From JAVBOP01 sp031550405 (lineage in GTDB: Bacteria; Bacteroidota; Ignavibacteria; Kapaibacteriales; UBA2268): 8,672 bases of DNA. The notes beneath the pieces were generated by a model, which worked only from the letters and a program-made list of their open reading frames with translations, was not told the origin of the DNA and did not search any database. The stretch spans positions 1 through 8,672 of the forward strand of contig JAVBOP010000069.1 in the NCBI GenBank assembly GCA_031550405.1, written 5' to 3'. Both the position numbers and the translations under genes were made by a program. Below are positions 1 to 5,529 of this stretch, in pieces. Positions within the stretch are counted from its first letter, which is position 1, and each line of letters starts with the position of its first letter.

Positions 1-511
1 ATGTCAGGTCTATTTCAATTGTAAGGAGACTATGTGCCGCATTGGTTGCAACAAAGAAGTCGGCAGAATACGAACCGTCCAAAAGCTGTCTGCCTCCGAA
101 TACGGTGGAATCTACAACCGTCTGTATCTGCTGCACCATACGGTAGGCGGCTTTGGCGAGAGCAACCTTTTCATCAGTCCCCATAGCTCCCGATGCAGCT
201 TGAGAGGTTGCATCCTTGACGGTATTAACCAAATTATAAATATTGTCAAACGAATCCATGCTTATGTTGGTTATGTTAAATCCATCGCCAACTGTATTTA
301 AAGCTGCCTTCAGAGCCCCATTGCGCGCCTTCAGCGAACGCGAAGTAATATAACCTGCAACATCATCTCCTGCATTATTAATGCGTTTTCCCGTTGACAA
401 ACGCAACTGGCGCAGCGATATATCTCTGTTTGATTCATCTAAAGCGTTGTAAGCATTTTCTGCGGGGATATTGGTTCTTATCCTTGCTCCGCCTCCAACT
501 GCAAATGGCAT
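1..511 (-). CDS. Flagellin, N-terminal part (truncated by window edge)
   Basis: Flagellin is the subunit of the flagellar filament, exported by the flagellar type III apparatus and polymerised outside the cell. The minus frame is open for 170 codons from the ATG at 511-509 to the window edge. The conserved N-terminal D0/D1 helices are recognisable. Residues 35-53 read QLRLSTGKRINNAGDDVAG, matching the family pattern LSSGxRINxAxDDAAG, and residues 70-83 (ALNTVGDGFNITNI) match the NANDGISIAQT helix. Residues 133-146 (VDSTVFGGRQLLDG) match the segment usually ending FNGxxLLDG. The first 30 residues (MPFAVGGGARIRTNIPAENA) are longer than in enteric flagellins. GGAGG lies 4 nt before ATG, and an in-frame TAG just upstream excludes an earlier start. 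The C-terminal D0/D1 domains and any variable middle domain lie outside, so a hook-associated flagellin-like protein such as FlgL cannot be fully excluded. Flagellin is much the better fit. Confidence 0.9.
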   Translation of the reverse strand, partial: MPFAVGGGARIRTNIPAENAYNALDESNRDISLRQLRLSTGKRINNAGDDVAGYITSRSLKARNGALKAALNTVGDGFNITNISMDSFDNIYNLVNTVKDATSQAASGAMGTDEKVALAKAAYRMVQQIQTVVDSTVFGGRQLLDGSYSADFFVATNAAHSLLTIEIDLT

Positions 512-514
512 ATT

Positions 515-520
515 GCCTCC
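515..520 (-). promoter_or_regulatory. Shine-Dalgarno of flagellin gene
   Basis: On the minus strand the sequence before the start reads TTACAGGAGGCAATATG. This is a strong GGAGG ribosome binding site with 4 nt of spacing, unlike the weak or absent sites of rho, guaB, nuoM and ileS. The ACAGGA core also resembles a CsrA-type GGA site overlapping the ribosome site, which is inference. Confidence 0.65.
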
Positions 521-550
521 TGTAAGCTACTGAAAAATTAATTATAAAAA

Positions 551-578
551 GGAAACATCCATGTTCCACCGGAAATGG
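551..578 (-). promoter_or_regulatory. Alternative hairpins in the flagellin leader (possible CsrA-type site)
   Basis: Two mutually exclusive hairpins can form on the minus-strand RNA, about 40-65 nt before the flagellin ATG. Hairpin A (578-559) pairs CCAT with ATGG and TTCC with GGAA around a GGT loop, with one bulged C. Hairpin B (567-551) pairs GGAACA with TGTTTCC (one bulged U) around a UGGA tetraloop. Hairpin B contains ACATGGATGT, which differs from the CsrA/RsmA selection consensus ACARGGAUGU at one position and presents GGA in the loop, as that protein family prefers. The two share bases 559-567, so only one can exist at a time. The pairing is visible directly; CsrA control is inference by analogy with other flagellin leaders. 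Confidence 0.4.
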
Positions 579-627
579 TATTACCCACTCCCCTATCCAT
601 TTTTCTTTTGTTCAATATGCGGCAAAA

Positions 628-759
628 TTTTCTTCCTGATATAATTTTATTTTCGTAATGATGAAAATAATTTTTCTCCCTGATGTAATTTTATTTTCGC
701 AGTGATGAAAATAATTTTTCTGCCGTATATAATTTCATTTGTATCAGTATGAAACTTTA
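628..759. repeat. 44-bp tandem repeat, three copies, each with an inverted repeat
   Basis: Units at 628-671 and 672-715 are almost identical; unit 3 (716-759) is degenerate but keeps the 44-bp register. Each of the first two copies contains a perfect 8-bp inverted repeat, TTATTTTC with GAAAATAA, around an 8-nt loop (647-670 and 691-714). Unit 3 keeps a different inverted repeat, TTTCAT with ATGAAA (733-754), at the same place, so symmetry persists although the bases changed. The array lies 117-248 bp upstream of the flagellin start and ends short of any gene on the other side. It could be a binding array for a regulator of flagellin, a set of RNA hairpins, or simple AT-rich slippage. No known family is recognised. 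Confidence 0.75.
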
Positions 760-1095
760 CTCCTATCTGCAAGTGAGATGCCAAACAGGATTTGTATATT
801 TCACTGCGTATTCAAACCGTATACAGTCAGGTTATTGAAATTATCTTGCCAATGGTTAAAAAATATTTTTTATTATGCTCGGAAAGCGTTGGTATTCAAG
901 AGTTTTAAAGAATACAGCGGTTGTGGCGAGATTTATGCAGGGTTATTTTTTTTGGTTATAATCGTTCAGAATTATCTTCTGCTGGTTATTAATGTGCAGG
1001 CAGCTGTTGGATTTTTTTTTTATTCGTGATATGTTTTGCGGCGGAATAATTATAATTTTCTGGCTGTTATTATTCAGCTGGATACAATTCACCAT
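760..1095. other. Intergenic stretch without a supported gene
   Basis: Between the repeat array and the rho terminator I see no convincing gene. A plus-strand frame open from 739 to 1029 begins inside the repeat, has no ribosome site, and is rich in Cys, Tyr and Phe without a recognisable motif. Minor signals are a direct repeat of GGCAGCTGTT at 999-1008 and 1119-1128, another CAGCTG at 1075-1080, and a run of ten T at 1012-1021. The 999-1021 part looks like a weak or decayed copy of the terminator arm at 1119-1128. Confidence 0.6.
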
Positions 1096-1128
1096 AAAAA
1101 AAAACAGCTGTCAAGTATGGCAGCTGTT
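1096..1128 (-). terminator. Intrinsic terminator downstream of rho
   Basis: On the minus strand AACAGCTGCC (1128-1119) pairs with GACAGCTGTT (1112-1103), giving a 10-bp stem with one G-T pair around a 6-nt loop. A run of nine T (1104-1096) follows directly. It lies about 64 bp past the rho stop codon and fits a Rho-independent terminator for that gene. Read on the plus strand the hairpin is followed, after CGTCG, by TTTTTT, so some activity in the other direction is possible. Confidence 0.8.
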
Positions 1129-1191
1129 CGTCGTTTTTTAATTAATTTTTTCTAAGGAGAAAATCTATGTTAACCTACACTCTATTACGTA

Positions 1192-2586
1192 TTATGTGCT
1201 CATTGTGTTTAAAAATTCCCTGTTGGTTTTTTTTCCGCGCATTTTATCGAGTAAAAATTCCATGGCATCGTATGGCTGGAAATCGCTTAAAACTTTACGC
1301 AATATCACCAGCTTATTAATTTCATCAGCACCAAGCAGTAGGTCCTCCCGACGTGTTCCCGAACGGTTAAGGTCGATTGCAGGGAAGAAGCGTCTTTCTG
1401 CCAGTCTCCTGTCAAGCACAAGCTCCATGTTTCCTGTTCCCTTAAATTCTTCAAATATCACCTCATCCATTCTGCTTCCTGTCTCTATGAGCGCAGAGGC
1501 TATAATGGTAAGCGAGCCTCCTTCTTCGATATTTCGTGCAGCACCAAGAAAACGCTTTGGTCTGTGCAGGGCATGGGCATCTACACCGCCGGACAGTATT
1601 TTGCCCGAGTGCGGCACAACGGTGTTATGCGCCCGTGCAAGTCGAGTTATTGAATCTAACAGTATGACAACATCCTGCTTGGCTTCGACAAGCCTTTTTG
1701 CCTTTTCGATAACCATATCCGCCACTTGCACGTGCCTTTCGGGTGGCTCATCAAAAGTCGAGGATATGACCTCTGCCCTAACGTTGCGCTCCATATCGGT
1801 AACCTCTTCGGGGCGCTCGTCTATAAGCAGCACTATGAGCTTAATTTCAGGGTGATTTGCCGCAATAGCATTTGCCATTTGTTGCAATAGCACTGTTTTT
1901 CCTGATTTCGGAGGCGAAACAATAAGCCCTCTCTGCCCCTTTCCAATAGGACTTAACAGGTTTACTATCCGAGTTGAGTATTCATTGGGATTGCTTTCTA
2001 AAACAATCCGTTCGTCAGGATATATTGGAGTGAGATTATCGAATAGGGTTCTTTCTCTGATTTTTTCGGGATCGCAATAGTTTACCGTTTCCACCTTGAG
2101 CAAGGCATAAAAGCGTTCGCCATCTTTTGGCGGTCTTACCTGCCCTGAAATATGGTCGCCGGTTCTAAGCAGGAAGCGCTTGATTTGCGACGGCGATACA
2201 TAAATGTCGTCAGGCGACGGCAAATAATTATAATCCGTAGAACGTAAGAAGCCATATCCGTCAGCCATAACCTCAAGCATGCCTTCATTTTTGATAATTC
2301 CTTCAACACGGTGTTTGTTTGATTGCAGCTGCGATTGATATTCAACTATCTTTAATATCAGCTCTTGTTTCCTTAAATCGGCAAAATTTAATATGCCGAG
2401 ATTTTTTGCGATTGTCGTTAATTCTCCAATACGCTTTGCTTTAAGTTCTGTAAAATCAATCACTCCCGTATTGACTTTACTATTATCAGCAGAATTTTCC
2501 TCAGAAGCATTTGCATCGGTTGCCATTGGCTTCAATGTACGGGAGCGTAAATTTCGAGATGTCTTTGGTTCTCTTTCGATAGACAT
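1192..2586 (-). CDS. rho: Transcription termination factor Rho
   Basis: Rho is a hexameric RNA-dependent ATPase/helicase that loads on nascent transcripts and releases stalled RNA polymerase. At 464 aa it is slightly longer than E. coli Rho (419). Order of parts: a polar tail (1-40); the Rho N-terminal helical domain (about 44-85, FTELKAKRIGELTTIAKNLG); the cold-shock-like RNA-binding domain (about 97-170, EGMLEVMADGYGFLRS); and the RecA-like ATPase domain. Visible motifs are Walker A (VSPPKSGKT, 223-231), the catalytic-Glu segment LIDERPEEVTDM (254-265), Walker B (VVILLDS, 306-312), the Q-loop SGKILSGGVD (327-336) and GTGNMELVLDRRLAERR (383-399), with the R-loop region. Residues known to contact bicyclomycin (the DER segment and D311/S312/R315) look intact. 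The ATG has only a weak TAGG upstream; Met21 is a possible internal start. It is divergent from rnc, with its own terminator. Confidence 0.98.
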   Translation of the reverse strand: MSIEREPKTSRNLRSRTLKPMATDANASEENSADNSKVNTGVIDFTELKAKRIGELTTIAKNLGILNFADLRKQELILKIVEYQSQLQSNKHRVEGIIKNEGMLEVMADGYGFLRSTDYNYLPSPDDIYVSPSQIKRFLLRTGDHISGQVRPPKDGERFYALLKVETVNYCDPEKIRERTLFDNLTPIYPDERIVLESNPNEYSTRIVNLLSPIGKGQRGLIVSPPKSGKTVLLQQMANAIAANHPEIKLIVLLIDERPEEVTDMERNVRAEVISSTFDEPPERHVQVADMVIEKAKRLVEAKQDVVILLDSITRLARAHNTVVPHSGKILSGGVDAHALHRPKRFLGAARNIEEGGSLTIIASALIETGSRMDEVIFEEFKGTGNMELVLDRRLAERRFFPAIDLNRSGTRREDLLLGADEINKLVILRKVLSDFQPYDAMEFLLDKMRGKKTNREFLNTMST

Positions 2587-2782
2587 AATTACCTATATAT
2601 TATGAATTTAAATTAATTTTTCTACGAAAACTGGATTGCAAGGTAAGAATTGTCAAGCCCTGAATTGAGTATATAAAAATCATTTTTTCTAAATAACTTT
2701 AAAACCTGTCAGTTTAACAATTGCAAAATATAAATATTATACTTATTTAACAAAAAAAAATAAATAATATCGGAAAATTCCT

Positions 2783-2790
2783 TATTTTTG
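2783..2790 (+). promoter_or_regulatory. Candidate -7 box (TAnnTTTG) of rnc
   Basis: TATTTTTG matches the Bacteroidota primary-sigma -7 consensus TAnnTTTG and would give a leader of about 27 nt before the rnc start. I see no clear TTTG at the -33 position, so confidence is limited. The rest of the 236-bp rho-rnc gap is AT-rich. A weaker TACCTTG (2645-2639, minus) lies 53 nt before the rho start and could be its promoter box. Confidence 0.4.
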
Positions 2791-2809
2791 AAGATACTTT
2801 TTAATGAAA

Positions 2810-2815
2810 AAGGAG
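2810..2815 (+). promoter_or_regulatory. Shine-Dalgarno that fixes the TTG start of rnc
   Basis: AAGGAG lies 7 nt before the TTG at 2823-2825, ideal spacing, and supports this non-ATG start over the internal Met codons 19 and 35. An ATG at 2804 opens a different frame of only 14 codons (stop at 2846-2848), which contains the ribosome site and overlaps the rnc start. Confidence 0.7.
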
Positions 2816-2822
2816 CTTCATC

Positions 2823-3629
2823 TTGGCTATTATAAAAGAGTGGTATAGAGGATTATTGCGATTTTTGCCCAAACAAATGATTGAGCAACTCAAGAGCAGG
2901 GACAATTCGCAAAATTTTCCACAAATGGATTTTTTTGATGCCAATATCAAAAAAGAAATTGAGAAATTATTTCAAATAAGAATAAGTAATATTGCAATTT
3001 TTGAACAGGCATTTACGCACCGCTCATATCTATCAGTAATTAAGGACAAAGGAAAATTTTTTTCAAACGAACGGTTAGAATTTTTAGGAGATTCCGTGCT
3101 TGGATTAATTATTTCTGATTATTTATTTAATTTTTTTCCAAATCAACCGGAAGGCGAACTTACTACCATCCGTTCTCGAATAGTGAATAAACACTCTCTT
3201 GCAATGGCTGCAGACAGACTAAACATTAAAAAGTATATAAAATTCAGCTTTAGCGCCGAAAAATTATTTGAAAAAAATAGCGAATCAATTCTTGCCGATA
3301 CGCTTGAAGCAATCATAGCTGCCATATATGTTGATGCCGGAATTGAAAAAACTGTAGCGTTCATATACAATCATCTGCTTCCTATGTTTTCATCTGATAT
3401 TCTGCTGTCAGATTCAAATTATAAAAGCCAGCTGCTTGAAATTTTGCAAAGTAATTGCAAAAAAGCACCGACGTACCAAGTGCTTTTTGAATCTGGACCC
3501 GACCATGATAAAAGCTATTCTGTTGGCGCTTTTGTTGGAGATATTCTCATTGGCACTGGCGAGGGCAAGCGCAAAAAAGATGCTGAGCAAGCTGCCGCCC
3601 ACGACGCAATAAAAAACCTGAATTTATAA
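2823..3629 (+). CDS. rnc: Ribonuclease III
   Basis: RNase III cuts double-stranded RNA, processing rRNA precursors and structured mRNAs in the cytoplasm as a homodimer. The 268-aa product has an N-terminal extension of about 40 residues, the catalytic domain (about 42-190) and a double-stranded RNA-binding domain (about 199-266). The signature NERLEFLGDSVLG is at 82-94, with metal-binding Glu86 and Asp90. The second acidic pair, Asp159 and Glu162, lies in ADTLEAIIAAIYVDAG (158-173). The C-terminal domain ends in GEGKRKKDAEQAAAHDAI, the usual lysine-rich dsRNA-contacting helix. It starts at TTG with AAGGAG 7 nt upstream. In many bacteria of this group rnc follows acpP-fabF; here it stands alone, divergent from rho and convergent with guaB. 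No leader hairpin suggesting autocleavage is visible. Confidence 0.97.
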   Translation: MAIIKEWYRGLLRFLPKQMIEQLKSRDNSQNFPQMDFFDANIKKEIEKLFQIRISNIAIFEQAFTHRSYLSVIKDKGKFFSNERLEFLGDSVLGLIISDYLFNFFPNQPEGELTTIRSRIVNKHSLAMAADRLNIKKYIKFSFSAEKLFEKNSESILADTLEAIIAAIYVDAGIEKTVAFIYNHLLPMFSSDILLSDSNYKSQLLEILQSNCKKAPTYQVLFESGPDHDKSYSVGAFVGDILIGTGEGKRKKDAEQAAAHDAIKNLNL

Positions 3630-3659
3630 AAAAAACGCTACCATTATATATTGATAGCG
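3628..3659 (-). terminator. Intrinsic terminator of guaB, overlapping the rnc stop
   Basis: On the minus strand CGCTA (3659-3655) pairs with TAGCG (3640-3636) and is followed by eight T (3635-3628). It lies about 40 bp past the guaB stop codon. The T-run corresponds on the plus strand to the last two bases of the rnc TAA and the A-run after it, so the two convergent genes are packed tightly. On the plus strand no T-run follows the hairpin, so rnc may lack its own intrinsic terminator. Confidence 0.7.
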
Positions 3660-3699
3660 CAATAATTAGAGATATGTGTTTTCCCTCTCCCCTGCTGTT

Positions 3700-5172
3700 T
3701 TAAAATTTTTTGGCAAAATAGTTTGGAGATTCTTGCGTGATGTTGATGTTGTGTGGATGCGATTCCATCAGACCGGCACTGGTTATGCGGTTAAATCGGG
3801 CATGCTTCTTCATATCGCCGATAGTCGAACAGCCGCAATAGCCCATAGCCGAACGCAAACCTCCGACAAGCTGATATACCATATCGCTAACCTTGCCCTT
3901 ATACGCTATACGCCCCTCGATGCCTTCCGGCACATACTTGGACAGTCCTGCCTCTGCATCCTGAAAATACCTGTCGGCAGAGCCATCCTGCATAGCGCCA
4001 AGCGACCCCATACCGCGATATATCTTGTATGCCCGTCCCTCGAATATAATTTTTTCGCCTGGACTTTCCTCATGCCCTGCAAAGAGATTGCCTACCATCA
4101 CTACATCGGCGCCAGCGGCTATTGCCTTTGCCACGTCGCCAGTCTGCTTTATACCGCCATCAGCTATTACCGGTATGCCATGCCTGCTTGCCGCCTCTGC
4201 AACCTGTATGACAGCCGTGAGCTGAGGCACGCCGACGCCAGCCACGATACGGGTAGTGCATATAGAACCGGGTCCTATGCCCACTTTCAAAGCATCAGCC
4301 CCTGCGGCTATAAGTGCTTCCGCTGCTTCCGGAGTAGCGATATTGCCTGCCACGATCTGCAAATCGGGATGCTTGCCTTTTATCTTCTTAACTATCTCTA
4401 TTACCTTCAGGTTATGACCATGTGCAGTGTCCACGAATATGACATCGACACCAGCATCAATGAGAGCCTCCACCCGAAGCGTCGTATTTGCAGCAACGCC
4501 AACAGCCGCACCAACCAGAAGCCTGCCTGCATCGTCCTTAGCCGCATTTGGAAACATTTTCTTCTTTTGTATATCCTTGAATGTAATCAAGCCGCACAGC
4601 ACATTCTCGTCATTGACCACCGGCAGTTTCTCTATCTTATACTTTTTCAATATCTCTTCTGCTTCATCCAAGTTAGTGCCAACAGGCACGGTTATGAGAT
4701 TTTTTTTAGTCATGACATTGGTTATAACCTCATCAGGGTTGGGCTTAAAACGCAAATCCCTGTTTGTAACAATGCCGGTGAGCTTTTTGGCATCATTGAC
4801 GATAGGAATGCCGGATATGCTGAATTTTTTCATCAATTCAATAGCATCTTTCACAAGGTCATCCGCCTTTAAAACAATAGGCTTACCTATCATTCCACTT
4901 TCGCTGCGCTTCACCCTGTCAACCTGATCCGCCTGCTCGACTATTGTCAAATTCTTGTGTATGACACCCATGCAGCCTTCACGCGCCAATGCTATCGCCA
5001 TGTCATGCTCGGTAATCGTATCCATCGCCGCAGATATGACTGGTATATTGAGTTTGATTTTTTTTGTCAGATGAGTTGTCAGCGATGTATCTCGCGGCAA
5101 TATTTCAGAATAGCGTGGAATCAGAAGCACATCGTCGTAGGTAATGCCTTCGTATAATATTTTATCTTTCAT
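3700..5172 (-). CDS. guaB: Inosine-5'-monophosphate dehydrogenase
   Basis: IMPDH oxidises IMP to XMP with NAD+, the committed step of guanine nucleotide synthesis, in the cytoplasm as a tetramer or octamer. The 490-aa length matches E. coli (488). The (beta/alpha)8 barrel starts with YDDVLLIPRYSEILP (12-26) and is interrupted by a pair of CBS domains (about 93-205), which bind adenine or guanine nucleotides in this family. The catalytic loop GIGPGSICTTRIVAGVG (298-314) holds the nucleophile Cys305. Asp338 in IADGGI binds the IMP ribose, followed by the phosphate-binding segment (VMVGNLFAG, 358-366). The flap has the catalytic Arg401-Tyr402 pair, and YRGMGSLGAM is at 385-394. All key residues are present. 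AAGG lies 6 nt before ATG; a promoter box and a terminator are identified. The next gene on the strand, nuoM, is 357 bp upstream and unrelated. Confidence 0.98.
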   Translation of the reverse strand: MKDKILYEGITYDDVLLIPRYSEILPRDTSLTTHLTKKIKLNIPVISAAMDTITEHDMAIALAREGCMGVIHKNLTIVEQADQVDRVKRSESGMIGKPIVLKADDLVKDAIELMKKFSISGIPIVNDAKKLTGIVTNRDLRFKPNPDEVITNVMTKKNLITVPVGTNLDEAEEILKKYKIEKLPVVNDENVLCGLITFKDIQKKKMFPNAAKDDAGRLLVGAAVGVAANTTLRVEALIDAGVDVIFVDTAHGHNLKVIEIVKKIKGKHPDLQIVAGNIATPEAAEALIAAGADALKVGIGPGSICTTRIVAGVGVPQLTAVIQVAEAASRHGIPVIADGGIKQTGDVAKAIAAGADVVMVGNLFAGHEESPGEKIIFEGRAYKIYRGMGSLGAMQDGSADRYFQDAEAGLSKYVPEGIEGRIAYKGKVSDMVYQLVGGLRSAMGYCGCSTIGDMKKHARFNRITSAGLMESHPHNINITQESPNYFAKKF

Positions 5173-5201
5173 TTATAGCCTTGCAAACAGTAAGTTATAC
5201 A

Positions 5202-5232
5202 CAAAAATACGAAATAATTAACAAATACCAAG
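5202..5232 (-). promoter_or_regulatory. Candidate guaB promoter (CTTG-N19-TATTTTTG)
   Basis: On the minus strand TATTTTTG (5209-5202) fits the Bacteroidota -7 box TAnnTTTG. CTTG (5232-5229) stands 19 nt upstream, close to the -33 TTTG/TTG element. Transcription would start about 24 nt before the guaB ATG. The -7 box sits in TCGTATTTTTG, a string nearly repeated at nuoM and ileS. Confidence 0.6.
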
Positions 5233-5241
5233 TAGCTGCAA

Positions 5242-5271
5242 CCGCATGGCTTGTCTTATAATATCATGCGG
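5242..5271. repeat. Inverted repeat upstream of the guaB promoter
   Basis: CCGCATG (5242-5248) and CATGCGG (5265-5271) are perfect 7-bp inverted arms around 16 nt. The repeat ends about 10 bp upstream of the proposed -33 element of guaB, where an operator or activator site could lie. It could equally be an RNA hairpin in the tail of nuoM mRNA. No known operator is recognised. Confidence 0.5.
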
Positions 5272-5315
5272 GCAGAAAGCTTTTGTGCCTATTGCAGGAT
5301 ACCGGAGAAATATGT

Positions 5316-5337
5316 TTTATGAATATTTTTTCATAAA
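5316..5337. repeat. AT-rich inverted repeat in the nuoM-guaB gap
   Basis: TTTATGAA (5316-5323) and TTCATAAA (5330-5337) form a perfect 8-bp inverted repeat around a 6-nt loop. It is one of four inverted repeats in this 357-bp gap. It has no recognised function, and AT-rich palindromes of this size can arise by chance. Confidence 0.45.
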
Positions 5338-5346
5338 TGTAATTGT

Positions 5347-5384
5347 CGCATATTTTAAAATAAAAAATGCGGTTCGTTTTTTTT
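5347..5384 (+). terminator. Terminator-like hairpin with T-run, no plus-strand gene before it
   Basis: CGCAT (5347-5351) pairs with ATGCG (5367-5371). After one A-A mismatch TTTTA pairs with TAAAA, leaving an AAA loop. GTTCG and then eight T (5377-5384) follow on the plus strand, so the polarity fits a plus-strand intrinsic terminator. The two flanking genes, guaB and nuoM, are both on the minus strand, so the transcript it would end is unknown. The stem is AT-rich and the T-run starts 5 nt late, so it may be weak. Confidence 0.4.
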
Positions 5385-5442
5385 ACTAAACATATACCTC
5401 TGTTATTTATAAATGTATTGCAATAATAGCAATTTAAACAGC

Positions 5443-5475
5443 AGCTCCCTGCAATATGTTAAATTACAGGGAGTT
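5443..5475 (-). terminator. Hairpin downstream of nuoM, possible terminator or 3'-end stabiliser
   Basis: AGCTCCCTG (5443-5451) pairs with CAGGGAGTT (5467-5475), 9 bp with one G-T pair. A mismatch and three further pairs (AAT/ATT) close a 7-nt loop. It lies about 55 bp beyond the nuoM stop codon and is the most GC-rich hairpin of the gap. On the minus strand it is followed by CTGCTGTTTAAATT, a poor T-run, so termination here may be partial or the hairpin may protect the mRNA end. Confidence 0.5.
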
Positions 5476-5529
5476 ATGGGGATGTAAAAATGCAGTTTTT
5501 AAAAATAAAAAAATTCAAAAACACTGATG

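Noticed and set aside
32..301. 89-codon plus-strand frame
   Set aside because: It is a shadow of the flagellin gene on the opposite strand.
551..568. Sigma-54 -24/-12 promoter (TGGAAC...TGTTT, minus)
   Set aside because: The -12 GC is missing at the required distance. The same bases are better explained by the leader hairpin.
733..759. Sigma-28 promoter for flagellin (TAAAGTTT at 759-752, minus)
   Set aside because: The -35-like octamer is perfect, but 11 nt downstream stands AAATGAAA, which matches GCCGATAA at only two positions. It also lies 240 bp from the start codon.
739..1029. 96-codon plus-strand frame
   Set aside because: It starts inside the tandem repeat, has no ribosome site, shows an unlikely composition and ends in a T-run. 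There is no recognisable domain.
1196..1855. 219-codon plus-strand frame opposite rho
   Set aside because: It is a serine-rich shadow of the Rho ATPase domain, without a ribosome site or motif.
3676..4872. 398-codon plus-strand open frame opposite guaB
   Set aside because: It lies antisense to a complete, clearly conserved IMP dehydrogenase. The translation is rich in Cys, His and Tyr with no motif and has no ribosome site. Long antisense frames arise from codon bias.
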